A stretch of 64,000 nt of DNA from assembly GCF_009759665.1 (NCBI RefSeq), contig NZ_WQNE01000001.1, forward strand, positions 434,001 to 498,000, in the 5' to 3' direction. The position numbers and the translations under genes are program-made. This document shows positions 52,612-61,776 of this stretch, one piece after another (positions within the stretch are counted from its first letter, which is position 1; every line of letters starts with the position of its first letter). The stretch is from Bradyrhizobium cajani. GTDB lineage: Bacteria > Pseudomonadota > Alphaproteobacteria > Rhizobiales > Xanthobacteraceae. The notes beneath the pieces were generated by a model, which did no database searches, was not told the origin of the DNA, and saw only the letters and a program-made list of their open reading frames with translations.

Positions 52612-54600
52612 ATGTGCGGGATTACCGGAATACTTCAGACGCAGCACGCTTCTCGATCCGCCGACCTGGCGGCGATCGGGCCGATGACGGCTCGCCTGCG
52701 CCACCGCGGTCCCGACGCAGACGGGTTCTGGATCGACCGGGACGCCGGGGTGGCGTTCGGACACCGCAGGCTAGCGATCATCGATCTTTCTGATGCCGGT
52801 CGACAGCCGATGATTTCGAACGACGGCCGGTTCGTCATCACATTCAACGGCGAGATCTACAACTTCAAGCCGTTGCGCCGAGAGCTCGAGCGGGAAGGCG
52901 AGCGCTTCACCGGCAATAGCGACACGGAGGTCTTGCTTGGCTTGATCCAGAGATGGGGGCTCGAGAAGGCGCTCCAACGCACCAACGGCATGTTCGCAAT
53001 CGGATTGTGGGACCGCCGGAACCGCACGCTTCACCTCGCCCGCGATCGAATGGGAAAAAAGCCGCTCTACGTCGCGCGGACGCCGAATGCGGTCGCGTTC
53101 GCGTCGGAGCTGAAGGCCATATCTGCATTTCCTGACTTTCATCAGGAGATCGATCCATGTGCCGTCGCGGAGTTCATGGAGCGCGGATGGTTGCCGGAGG
53201 ACCAGTGTATCTGGCGCGGCGTCTTCAAGCTTCCACCCGGTGGCATCCTATCCATCGGTGCTGCGGACCTCTCTGTCTGGCGGGACGCCGCAGCGCTACG
53301 AGAACGCGCACGTCTGTGGTGGTCGTTGGCCGATGTTGCGCGCGAGGGTCGCGCAGCCCCCGCAGCCGCAGATGACCAACAGCTCGTGTCCCACCTGAGC
53401 GGTCTGCTCCAGGCCGCCGTCGCCGACCGAATGGTCGCCGACGTGCCGGTCGGGCTGTTCCTTTCGGGCGGAATCGACAGTTCGACCATCGTAGCCCTGA
53501 TGCAAGCCCAATCGAGCCGGCCGGTGCGGACATACACAATCGGCTTCGGTGAACGCGCATTTGATGAGACGGCCAACGCCGCGGCCGTGGCGCGGCATCT
53601 CGGCACCAGCCATACCGAGCTACGTCTCACGCCCGCGGAAGCCAGAGCAGTCATTCCCGAACTTCCGACCATCTGGGATGAGCCGTTTGCCGATGAATCG
53701 CAGATCCCGACGCTGCTTCTGTCTCGGCTTGCACGGCGGGACGTCACCGTCGCCCTGTCCGGCGACGGAGGTGACGAGTGCTTCGCCGGGTATTCCAGGC
53801 ACGTTCTGTCTGCCCGTTTGGCGCCTCTGCTGAACTCCAACCGGTCGTTGCGGACGATGGCCGCAAGCGGCGTGGCGCTGCTCGGACGGGGAGTGCGCGA
53901 CACTATCGTCGAAACGCTTCATCTTCCGGGCTGGCTGCAACGGATGACCCGCGGCGATCGGATCAACCGCCTGGCGGATCTCATCGGCAGCCGTGACATT
54001 GGCGAAATGTACCGCCGATCCACGCGGCTCTCCGAATTGCAATTGATGCAGGCACAGGCAGGCGCGACTTCTGACTCGATCCCGCCGCTCAACGATCTTC
54101 TTTCTGATCTTGTCGTCCGGGATATGCTCGAATATCTCCCGAGCGACATTCTCGTGAAACTCGATCGCGCCAGCATGGCGACCAGCCTGGAGGCGCGCTG
54201 CCCGCTTCTCGACCATCGCGTTGTTGAGTTCAGCTGGACGCTGCCCAATTCCGCGAAGGTGCGCAATGGTCAGGGAAAATGGCTACTGCGCCAGGTCCTT
54301 GGCCGCTACGTGCCCCGACAATTGTTCGAGCGGCCGAAACAGGGCTTTGACGTACCGATCGGCGCCTGGCTGAAAGGACCGCTTCGCTCATGGGCATCAG
54401 ACCTCATGTCCGAGTCTCGCCTTCGCAATCAGCATCTTCTCGACGCCACGCGCGTGCAGGACTGCTGGCTGCAACACCTTAGCGGACGCCGTGATCTCTC
54501 ACGACCGCTGTGGGCTGTTCTGATGCTGCAGTCCTGGCTCGACGCATCAGCGGCCTCCGAGACGTCCAAAATGGCGGACGTGATGGAACCGGCGCAGTAG
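52612..54600 (+). CDS. asnB: Asparagine synthase (glutamine-hydrolysing), second copy
   Basis: 662 residues. Glutaminase domain with Cys2 (MCGITGILQT), LRHRGPDADG and FNGEIYNF; synthetase domain with PP-loop LFLSGGIDSSTIVAL near residue 287, DGGDECFAGYSRH and the C-terminal RPKQGFDVPIGAWLK. It is a full-length AsnB and not a close duplicate of the 39688 gene; the two differ widely, so they probably amidate different substrates. It lies 12 bases before the Wzc-like gene. AsnB homologues are common in capsule and O-antigen loci where they amidate uronic acids; this function is inferred. Confidence 0.93.
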   Translation: MCGITGILQTQHASRSADLAAIGPMTARLRHRGPDADGFWIDRDAGVAFGHRRLAIIDLSDAGRQPMISNDGRFVITFNGEIYNFKPLRRELEREGERFTGNSDTEVLLGLIQRWGLEKALQRTNGMFAIGLWDRRNRTLHLARDRMGKKPLYVARTPNAVAFASELKAISAFPDFHQEIDPCAVAEFMERGWLPEDQCIWRGVFKLPPGGILSIGAADLSVWRDAAALRERARLWWSLADVAREGRAAPAAADDQQLVSHLSGLLQAAVADRMVADVPVGLFLSGGIDSSTIVALMQAQSSRPVRTYTIGFGERAFDETANAAAVARHLGTSHTELRLTPAEARAVIPELPTIWDEPFADESQIPTLLLSRLARRDVTVALSGDGGDECFAGYSRHVLSARLAPLLNSNRSLRTMAASGVALLGRGVRDTIVETLHLPGWLQRMTRGDRINRLADLIGSRDIGEMYRRSTRLSELQLMQAQAGATSDSIPPLNDLLSDLVVRDMLEYLPSDILVKLDRASMATSLEARCPLLDHRVVEFSWTLPNSAKVRNGQGKWLLRQVLGRYVPRQLFERPKQGFDVPIGAWLKGPLRSWASDLMSESRLRNQHLLDATRVQDCWLQHLSGRRDLSRPLWAVLMLQSWLDASAASETSKMADVMEPAQ

Positions 54601-54611
54601 AGGAGCACGCG

Positions 54612-56486
54612 ATGGAAGCGTTCACAGGTAAGCGAATTCTCCCGGTGACGGTTCTGTCCCAGGCACGGTCAAAAGCCGATGACAATCCTCCTGATGACGC
54701 CGTTGCGGCATTCAAGCACGTGCTGGAGAGCATTAGGCGATACAGGCGCTTCATCATGAAGATGATCGGCGCCGGCGCGCTGCTCGCGGTGCTGGGTAGC
54801 CTGTTTATGTCCCCGTCCTATCTCGCGACGGCACAGCTTGTCGTAAACGCCCGGGGAGGCCCGGACGGTGCCGGCACGCCCGGGAATTCCGCCGCGCCGA
54901 CTGGCGGCTCGGACGATCCGACCATCGACACGCACGTGACCGTGATGTTGTCCGATGCCTATCTGCGTCGTCTCCTTCCAGCGGTGAGGTCGCTCGACAA
55001 CGCAACGAGGGCGAAGGCGACGGACTCGCTCCTCGGCACGACATGGTCGAAAATCAAGGCGCTGCTCCCGTTCCGCAAGGCTCAACCGCGCGATGGCGCA
55101 GCTTTGGCGGCCTTGAAGGGACGCCTGAAGATTAGTCAGGAACGCAGGTCCAGAGTCATCAGCGTCATTGCCAGCGATGCCAATCCGCAACGGGCGGCTG
55201 ACGTCGCAAACCTGATCGCACGATCCTACGCCGATGAGCTGGTCCGGCAAAAGCACGCCATGGAACTCCAGGCTCTGGACGCCATCGCAGCACAATCGGC
55301 CATCGTGCAGCATGACCTAACCAAGGCAAAGGAGGAATGGGACGCCAGCCACGCGGGTCAGACCACGTCATCGCAGAGCGCCGCCGCGTTGCAGTGGAAG
55401 ATCACCACGCTGGCCCAGCAGTATGAAACTCTGTTGCGAAAACGGCAGGAACTGACCACGAAGGGCATCGTCGCCGAGCCGGACGTGACCGTCATCGCTG
55501 ATGCCTCGCCACCGGAGCTCCCCAGCTCGTTGAATCCGTTTCTCCTCGTTCCCCCAATCACTATTGTGTTTGGGCTGCTGGCTTGTCTCATCGCAGTCAT
55601 CCTCAAACGCCTCGACCGAAGCCTGCACACGGAGGCCGAAGCCACAGACGCATTGGACATCCCGTGCGTCGGGGTGATCCCTTCGATCCCACTGGAATTG
55701 AGCAACTTCCCGCGGCGGCTCGCAGAGGAATCGGCTGTCTCGTACAACAGGGCCGTTCGCTCAACCGTCGTATCGCTAATAGCCGCCGATCCAGTCTCGC
55801 CACGGTCGCAACACGTCGTCCTGGTGACGTCCTGCTCGCACGGTGAAGGCAAGAGCGCGATCGCCTGGAGTTTCGGCTTTAGCGCAGCACAGCTGGGACA
55901 GCGCGTTCTGTTCCTGGATTTCGCCCAAGTACCTCGGCGCGCCGGCGGCGAGTCCGCCGATCTGTTCAAGCTGCTGGCGCACGACGGAGCCGCGGCGAAG
56001 GCCGTTCAGCACATCCCGGAGCTCGGTATCGACTACATATCGTCGAGACTATCCGAGGGGAGCCGCCTGGGGCCGCTGGTGGGCCCGAAGGTGGATTCGT
56101 TGTTCGAGCATTTTAGAACTAACTACGACCTCGTCGTCATCAACGCTCCCTCGCTGGATGATGCGCCGGAAGTGAGACTTCTCACCTCCTGGGCCGATCA
56201 CGTTCTGCTTGCGGTCCGCGCCGGCAGCACGAGCAGAGACGTCGTACGGAGCGCCTTGAACCGGTTCGCCCGGTCGTCGGACCTCGATACCCATATCAAA
56301 TTCTGGTGCGTCCTGACGCATGGCGTGCCGTCCGAGCTCGCGCCATCCGAAGTCGCGCCGTCGTCGGAGTCGACTTTGATGCTCTATTATCGCCGCCTCA
56401 AGGCAGCAGCGGCACGGTGGATAAGCATCGAGCCGGTCATCGACACCTCTGACCGCGCTGAGACCGCGCTGAGGGCCCGGAAATGA
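54612..56486 (+). CDS. Wzc/ExoP-like polysaccharide co-polymerase with tyrosine-kinase-type ATPase
   Basis: 624 residues. Wzz-type N-terminus with membrane helix at about 50-70 (FIMKMIGAGALLAVLGSLF), periplasmic coiled part to about 300, second helix near 310-330 (PPITIVFGLLACLIAVIL), then a cytoplasmic ATPase. Walker A is SCSHGEGKSAIA, the Walker A-prime Asp is in VLFLDFAQ, but the Walker B position reads LVVINAPSLDD with Asn in place of the Asp found in BY-kinases. A C-terminal Tyr cluster is missing; only two Tyr are seen near the end. It should set chain length; kinase activity is doubtful. AGGAG precedes the ATG. Confidence 0.9.
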   Translation: MEAFTGKRILPVTVLSQARSKADDNPPDDAVAAFKHVLESIRRYRRFIMKMIGAGALLAVLGSLFMSPSYLATAQLVVNARGGPDGAGTPGNSAAPTGGSDDPTIDTHVTVMLSDAYLRRLLPAVRSLDNATRAKATDSLLGTTWSKIKALLPFRKAQPRDGAALAALKGRLKISQERRSRVISVIASDANPQRAADVANLIARSYADELVRQKHAMELQALDAIAAQSAIVQHDLTKAKEEWDASHAGQTTSSQSAAALQWKITTLAQQYETLLRKRQELTTKGIVAEPDVTVIADASPPELPSSLNPFLLVPPITIVFGLLACLIAVILKRLDRSLHTEAEATDALDIPCVGVIPSIPLELSNFPRRLAEESAVSYNRAVRSTVVSLIAADPVSPRSQHVVLVTSCSHGEGKSAIAWSFGFSAAQLGQRVLFLDFAQVPRRAGGESADLFKLLAHDGAAAKAVQHIPELGIDYISSRLSEGSRLGPLVGPKVDSLFEHFRTNYDLVVINAPSLDDAPEVRLLTSWADHVLLAVRAGSTSRDVVRSALNRFARSSDLDTHIKFWCVLTHGVPSELAPSEVAPSSESTLMLYYRRLKAAAARWISIEPVIDTSDRAETALRARK

Positions 56487-56686
56487 TTGCGCGGCTCGGG
56501 TGGGCGTTGGTCACTCGGACTTCCGATATGCGGGGACGCCGAACAGCCCGGCGGAGGCCAGGCATGCGAACCAGCTCCTGAAATCCAATGCCGCGTATTG
56601 CCGGGCAGCCACAATCAGAAGGCAACCACATCCTTCATTTGAAGTATGCGTGCCGAGACCGCAATGGCATACGTTAGGACGGGAAC

Positions 56687-59416
56687 ATGACGAGTACGGT
56701 GATGCAGCTTCAGACCCTTAGCGGTACACATCCGTCTGGTCGTTCAAGCGACGCTCTCGGCACGGACCCGTCCTCCCTCGTTCAGCAGCCCGTGCGCTGG
56801 CTCACACCCGTGGACGTGCATCTTGATCTCAACGGTCCGACCGATCGATCATTCGATCGCCTGGGAGACGGCTTTGCCGGCGTCTCCGCGATCGATCACC
56901 TGATTGCGGTGACGGCGAGGTTCGCCAACAAGGTCGCAATCAGCGACGCCAATCATAGCTTCACGTACTCACAGCTGTTGTCCCGGGTCTTGACCTTGGC
57001 CCAAGCGATCGAGGCTCTGATCCCGGAGGGGGAGGCCGTCGGATGGCTGTTGCGCGCGTCGGCTTGGCAGCCAATCGCCATGCTAGCCTGCATGGCGGCC
57101 GGACGAATCCTCGTCCCCCTCAACCCGCGCGACCCAGTTCAGCGTCTCATGGGCATCGCCAAAGTCGCACGGATTTCCGTGCTGATCGGGCAGGATGCCG
57201 GCGATTCTGCCGAGTGGATCAAGCAACACGGCCTGCTCTGGCTCGACGTTGCGAGCGCCAGCGAACCTGCATCACCGACGCCGACGCTCGGGCAGGTTTC
57301 GGTCGATGCGCCTGCCGTAGTGCTCTATACGTCCGGCAGCACCGGGGCGCCCAAGGGCGTCGTCAATAGCCAACGCAATTTGCTCCAGCGCGTTCAGCAA
57401 TACGTGGATGCATGTCACATCAGCGCCGCCGACGTTTTCATGCCTCTAAGCGGTCCCACCACGATCGCCGGTTGCCGGGAGATGCTGTCGGCCTTGCTGA
57501 CGGGGGCAAAGCTGCACATCGTGGACATCGAGGTGCTCGGGTTGCGCGGCGTTCTTCGCCAGATCACGGCGCAACAGGTGACGATCACCTACGTCGTACC
57601 CGCCCTGGCTCGTGCTCTGATCAACGCCAGCCGACAAGGCGATCTCGATTCGCTTCGCGTGATCCGCGTCGGCGGGGAGAAGGTGCTGTGGACCGATATT
57701 GCCCTCATCCGAAGAGCGGTGAAGGCAAGCTGCTTCATTCAGGTCAGCTATCTGTCGACGGAGACCACCGGCACCCAGTGGTTTCTTCCCAAGGACCGGC
57801 AAGAGGATGGCGTCAGCGTTCCGGTCGGCTATCTGCTTCCCGGCATATCATATGCCGTGGTCGACGAAAGCGGAAATTCGGTCCGGTGCGGTGAAGTCGG
57901 CGAACTGGTTATCAAGAGCGGATACGTCATGCTCGGATACTGGGACGGCGGCCAGCTTTCTCCGGCATTGCACGCCCCGGACGATCCAAAGTCTCGCATC
58001 TACCCGACGGGCGACCTCGTCGTCGTGGATACGCATGGCCTCGTGCGGATCGTCGGACGGAAGGGACGCCAGCTCAAGATCAATGGTCAGCGTGTCGAAC
58101 CGGCCGAACTCGAGAGTGCGCTGCGCAAGCTCGCCTATGTGAAGGACGCCGTCGCCGTCGTGACGGACGCCAACGAACTGGTTCTTTTTGCATCGCCGGC
58201 CGCCCCGCTGAGACCGCACTTCCAGACCGAAGTCCGTGAGCTGATCCGGCAGACCCTTCCTGCGGCCTTGCATCCGACCAGACTGCACGAGGTCCTGGAG
58301 ATTCCCCGCCTTCCAGGAGGAAAGATCGATCACGCCAGGCTGAAACTGCTCGATCTGGAGAGCAACAAGACCTCGCCCATGCCGATGCCGGCGGTGCAAA
58401 GAATGGCCGAGGCCAACAAGGCCGTGCATCAGGTGTGGAGCAATATCCTGGGCGCGCCGGAAGCCGCTGGACGTTGGGACGAAGCCGGCGGCGACTCGCT
58501 GAAGCTACTGCGCTGCGTCATGGATCTCGAAGAGCTGATCGGCCGTGAGCTCAACATGGAAGCGTTCACGGTCGATATGAGCGCTGAAGACATGATCCGG
58601 GCTGTTGCCACGGGGCATCGGCAGGAGCGGCAGCGTCTCGACCATCAAATCCTCCCATGTCTCGTCATACTACCCGGCTCCATGGGGTACGGCCCGAGCA
58701 TGGCCGCCTTTGGCGCTCAGCTGAGCAAGGTGGCGCGGGTCATACCCATTCGCTATCCGGACCTGAGCTGGAGTCTCGCTGGAGGCGACTCGGTCCAGGA
58801 GATGGCCGCGCTGGCGGTCGAGCAGATCAAGGCGGCCCAGCCACGCGGCGATGTTCGAATGATCGGCTATTCCCTCGGCGGCGGCGTCGCCTTCGAAGTT
58901 GCAAGCCGATTGATTGAACAGGGTCGTGCGGTCAAATTCCTGGGCATTCTCGACACCAACGTGGGCCCGCGCAGAGCAAATCATCGGGAAGCCTTTTCCC
59001 GCACGTTGCAGCGGATTCGATCCCATCGCGTGACGATCTACCGCATGCTTTGCCGCTCCGTGGCGAAGCTTGCAACGCGAATGGGCCAAGAGGTTCGATT
59101 CTGCAGGCTCATCGACTCCATTACATGGTCTCGCCTGGCAAACACACGTTTCATGCTCAGGCTCGAACTCGAGGAACTGCTCCGGATGCGCGCATTCGGA
59201 CGCTGGGTTTCGGACAGCAAACCTCGTTTGCCGATCAAGGGAACCGTCTTCGCATGCCATCGGCCAGGCGTAACGCCGCGCCTCGGATGGGACTTCCTGT
59301 TTGAAGAACTGGACGTGATTCCGATCGCCGGCGGACATCTTGATCTGGTGGTGGAGCCGCACCTCTCGGTCAACCGGCCCGTGATCGAGCGCGCGATCAA
59401 GGCGTCCTCCTCTTGA
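56687..59416 (+). CDS. NRPS-like protein: adenylation, carrier and thioesterase domains
   Basis: 909 residues. Adenylation domain at about 70-560 (LYTSGSTGAPKGVVNSQ, STETTGTQWF, YPTGDLVVVDTHGLVRIVGR, PGGKIDHARL). Carrier domain at about 575-645 with phosphopantetheine Ser604 in DEAGGDSLKLL. Thioesterase at about 660-905 with Ser729 in GYSLGGGVAFE, ILDTNVGP and a C-terminal His in AGGHLDLVVEP. No condensation domain exists, so it loads one amino or carboxylic acid and releases or transfers it. The thioesterase is homologous to the stand-alone enzyme at 37803. In this locus it may supply an aminoacyl substituent for the polymer. About 200 bases lie before it; ATG follows GGGAAC. Confidence 0.9.
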   Translation: MTSTVMQLQTLSGTHPSGRSSDALGTDPSSLVQQPVRWLTPVDVHLDLNGPTDRSFDRLGDGFAGVSAIDHLIAVTARFANKVAISDANHSFTYSQLLSRVLTLAQAIEALIPEGEAVGWLLRASAWQPIAMLACMAAGRILVPLNPRDPVQRLMGIAKVARISVLIGQDAGDSAEWIKQHGLLWLDVASASEPASPTPTLGQVSVDAPAVVLYTSGSTGAPKGVVNSQRNLLQRVQQYVDACHISAADVFMPLSGPTTIAGCREMLSALLTGAKLHIVDIEVLGLRGVLRQITAQQVTITYVVPALARALINASRQGDLDSLRVIRVGGEKVLWTDIALIRRAVKASCFIQVSYLSTETTGTQWFLPKDRQEDGVSVPVGYLLPGISYAVVDESGNSVRCGEVGELVIKSGYVMLGYWDGGQLSPALHAPDDPKSRIYPTGDLVVVDTHGLVRIVGRKGRQLKINGQRVEPAELESALRKLAYVKDAVAVVTDANELVLFASPAAPLRPHFQTEVRELIRQTLPAALHPTRLHEVLEIPRLPGGKIDHARLKLLDLESNKTSPMPMPAVQRMAEANKAVHQVWSNILGAPEAAGRWDEAGGDSLKLLRCVMDLEELIGRELNMEAFTVDMSAEDMIRAVATGHRQERQRLDHQILPCLVILPGSMGYGPSMAAFGAQLSKVARVIPIRYPDLSWSLAGGDSVQEMAALAVEQIKAAQPRGDVRMIGYSLGGGVAFEVASRLIEQGRAVKFLGILDTNVGPRRANHREAFSRTLQRIRSHRVTIYRMLCRSVAKLATRMGQEVRFCRLIDSITWSRLANTRFMLRLELEELLRMRAFGRWVSDSKPRLPIKGTVFACHRPGVTPRLGWDFLFEELDVIPIAGGHLDLVVEPHLSVNRPVIERAIKASSS

Positions 59417-59732
59417 TTTCGCGATCGAGCCTTTGAGGTGACGGTCCTGACGCGTAGGTACGAAATTGCACCGGTCGCGCTCACCGGGCTGCGCGCCGCC
59501 TTCAAAAGCGGCCACGCCGACGAAAATGGCAAATGATCTGCTCATGTTGTGCTTCCTGCGCGGATGATGAAGCGTGCGCTTCACAAGCCATTTAAGCGAA
59601 GACGTCGGGGCAAGAAGCTTTGGGCGATGGTCCGCTTGATCTACCTAATACCCATTGCCGCCCCTCCTTCTACTCCGTTCTGGCTACCACGACTGCGATA
59701 TCGACAGCGCGCCGATGAAAGCGGTGTCATGA
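59417..59732. other. Intergenic region, nothing certain
   Basis: About 316 bases after the NRPS-like gene. A frame reading MMKRALHKPFKRRRRGKK from about 59564 is strongly basic but continues only as an out-of-frame shadow of the next gene and has no ribosome site. No terminator hairpin seen. Confidence 0.4.
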
Positions 59733-61610
59733 ATGCAAGCCATATTCCCCGCCAAGCATTGGGCTGTCGCAATGGGGGTGCACGGTTTCGATTTGTCGAA
59801 AGCAAAAGCTGTCGCGCTGGCCTCTGCGCGCCGGCCGCAGCATCCGCAATTTTCGTCCCGCGGACGCGGATCGCTCGACATCGCTCGCCGACCCCGCGCT
59901 TGCGCAATCGCGGGCGGGTTCATTGTGGTTCTGGTCACCTGCCTTTTTCCGCTTCTGATTGGAGCCGCCGACGCCAAATCCCCCGACCAAGACGACGGCG
60001 GTGGCGCTCGCTTCATCGCAATGGCAAGGTTGGATCGGGGGAACTCCATAGCCGGACGAGAGCAGACCAGCGGGAGGCTGATCTTGGCTCAACGCGCGGA
60101 CAAAGCTCAGCCTGCCGAGGCACAGTCCGTTCACCGGCCGGCGGCACCGGCCCCTCAAGGGGCGGTGCCCACCAGGGAGCAGCAACGCGCTCCGGCTGAC
60201 AGTCCTGCACTCGAAACGACGGCCTCATCACCCGCCGGATCAAGGGCTGTTCAGGCCGCTTTCGAAGCGGAGCGGGTCAGCCTGAGGCTATTGCTGGATC
60301 AGGAGCGAGACCGAAGGGAAAAGCTTGCGCGCGAACTGGCTGCGGTCCGGGCGGAACTCGACGCGACGCGGCAGATCCAGACGCACACCGGCCGCGCCAT
60401 CGAGATCGGGATCCAGCAGACGCAGGCGCTCGAACACGAGCGGGAAAAGACGAGCAATCTTTCGCGTGAGCTCTCCTTTCTCAGGGCCGAACTCGAGGTC
60501 GCACGCGTCGCGGCTTCAAAAGCCATGCAGGCATCTGAAGCCGAACTCAAGCAGGAGCGTCCGCTCGATCGACGAAACGGAGCCAAACGCTTTGCGCTCC
60601 AGCTTGCCTCGCTTGGCTCGGAACTCGACGCTGCGCGGAGCGAAGCGGCCGAGGCCAAGAAGTCTGCTGCGGCGCAGGCCGTACAAACGGAAACTCTCGA
60701 GCGCGAGCTGAAGCAGGAGCAGGACAAGGCGGAAACCCTCATCAATGAACTCGGCCCCCTCCGGATTGCGGTGTCCGAGACTGCCAAGCTCAACGCTGCA
60801 GATACCGGTCAGAAGCAGGCGCTGACGCGCGAGCTCGAGAAGCAACGGGACCGGGCAGAGAGCGCGGTGCGCCAGCTGGATTCCGTTCAGGCCCAACTCC
60901 GTGCGGCCCAGACGGCGAGTTCAGAATTGGCTGCTCACCGCGCCGCGGACGCCGAGCACAAACGGGCGCTGGAGCGCGAGATCGAACAGCAGCGCAGCCG
61001 TGCGGACGCTCTCGCACGCGAGACGGCCGCAGCCGCCGCAAAGGCCCAAGCCAGGCTCGAAAGGGAGCAAGCAGACAGTGGCGAAGCGCGGCCTCCGGCG
61101 CCCGAGTCTGCCCGCTATCAACTGAGCGCATGGAATGCATTCGCGGTCGTGGAGGCGCCCTGGTATGACGGCGGGGGCCGCGCAACAAGCCAAGGCGTCG
61201 TCCAGCCTACCGCCTCGCCTCCGACAAAGCCTCCTGCTTCCGGCGTAACACCGCCGGACGCACAGCTCACAACGGGCGCAGCCCTGTCCGGCCCTGATGC
61301 GAAGGTGGAGCGGCCGGCTGCGAGCGCGCCACCGCGTCCGCTCGCCAACGAGGAGAGACTGCTCGCCCGTGCCAGCGCATTGCTGCGGCAGGCGGACATC
61401 AACGGTGCCCGGGGGTTGCTCGAATACATTCTCGATCATGGCAGCGCACAGGCTGCCTTCATGCTGGCCGAGACTTACGATCCTCACGTGCTGCGATCCT
61501 GGGACGCCCGCGGCGTCGCCGGCGATAGGGCGAAGGCGCGCGAGCTGTATGAACGCGCTCGGGCCGGCGGCATTCACAATGCGGACGGACGGATCAGAGG
61601 GCTCAGATAA
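59733..61610 (+). CDS. Membrane-anchored coiled-coil protein with C-terminal Sel1-like repeat
   Basis: 625 residues. One transmembrane segment near residues 56-80 (AGGFIVVLVTCLFPLLIGA), a low-complexity Pro/Ala linker, then heptad-rich coiled coil at about 165-450 (repeated RELAAVRAELDATR-like and ELKQEQDKAETLI patterns), another Pro-rich linker and a C-terminal part like a Sel1/TPR unit (QADINGARGLLEYILDHGS, then DRAKARELYERARAGGI). The topology suggests a periplasmic rod tied to the inner membrane, perhaps a scaffold for export or cell-envelope assembly. Similar proteins occur in rhizobial polysaccharide regions. ATG at 59733 lacks a good ribosome site; a Met at residue 14 is the alternative. 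Confidence 0.8.
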   Translation: MQAIFPAKHWAVAMGVHGFDLSKAKAVALASARRPQHPQFSSRGRGSLDIARRPRACAIAGGFIVVLVTCLFPLLIGAADAKSPDQDDGGGARFIAMARLDRGNSIAGREQTSGRLILAQRADKAQPAEAQSVHRPAAPAPQGAVPTREQQRAPADSPALETTASSPAGSRAVQAAFEAERVSLRLLLDQERDRREKLARELAAVRAELDATRQIQTHTGRAIEIGIQQTQALEHEREKTSNLSRELSFLRAELEVARVAASKAMQASEAELKQERPLDRRNGAKRFALQLASLGSELDAARSEAAEAKKSAAAQAVQTETLERELKQEQDKAETLINELGPLRIAVSETAKLNAADTGQKQALTRELEKQRDRAESAVRQLDSVQAQLRAAQTASSELAAHRAADAEHKRALEREIEQQRSRADALARETAAAAAKAQARLEREQADSGEARPPAPESARYQLSAWNAFAVVEAPWYDGGGRATSQGVVQPTASPPTKPPASGVTPPDAQLTTGAALSGPDAKVERPAASAPPRPLANEERLLARASALLRQADINGARGLLEYILDHGSAQAAFMLAETYDPHVLRSWDARGVAGDRAKARELYERARAGGIHNADGRIRGLR

Positions 61611-61657
61611 TTGCCGGAGCGAGCCTTCCCAGATTGGCCCAGAGAGTGGAGAGATTC

Positions 61658-61771
61658 ATGTCCTTGAGCAAGCTCGCATTCACGGTCCGTGACGATGCTC
61701 GGCCTGCAGCTGACTGCGAGCTGAACGGCATTCGCCACGTTGGCAGAAGATGCATCACGCGCGAGGTCTGA
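61658..61771 (+). CDS. Candidate 37-residue peptide upstream of the methyltransferase
   Basis: An ATG-to-TGA frame preceded by GGAGAGATTC, a good ribosome site. The product starts MSLSKLAFTVRDDARPA and ends with two Cys-containing, Arg-rich segments (ADCELNG and RRCITREV). The stop lies six bases before the methyltransferase ATG, which fits translational coupling. It might be a leader peptide or a small substrate protein, or a chance frame. No family recognised. Confidence 0.4.
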   Translation: MSLSKLAFTVRDDARPAADCELNGIRHVGRRCITREV

Positions 61772-61776
61772 ATGCG

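Noticed and set aside
59549..60199. 216-codon plus-strand frame overlapping the coiled-coil gene
   Set aside because: Only its first 60 codons are outside the real gene; the rest is the +1 shadow of the coiled-coil gene with Arg-rich nonsense.
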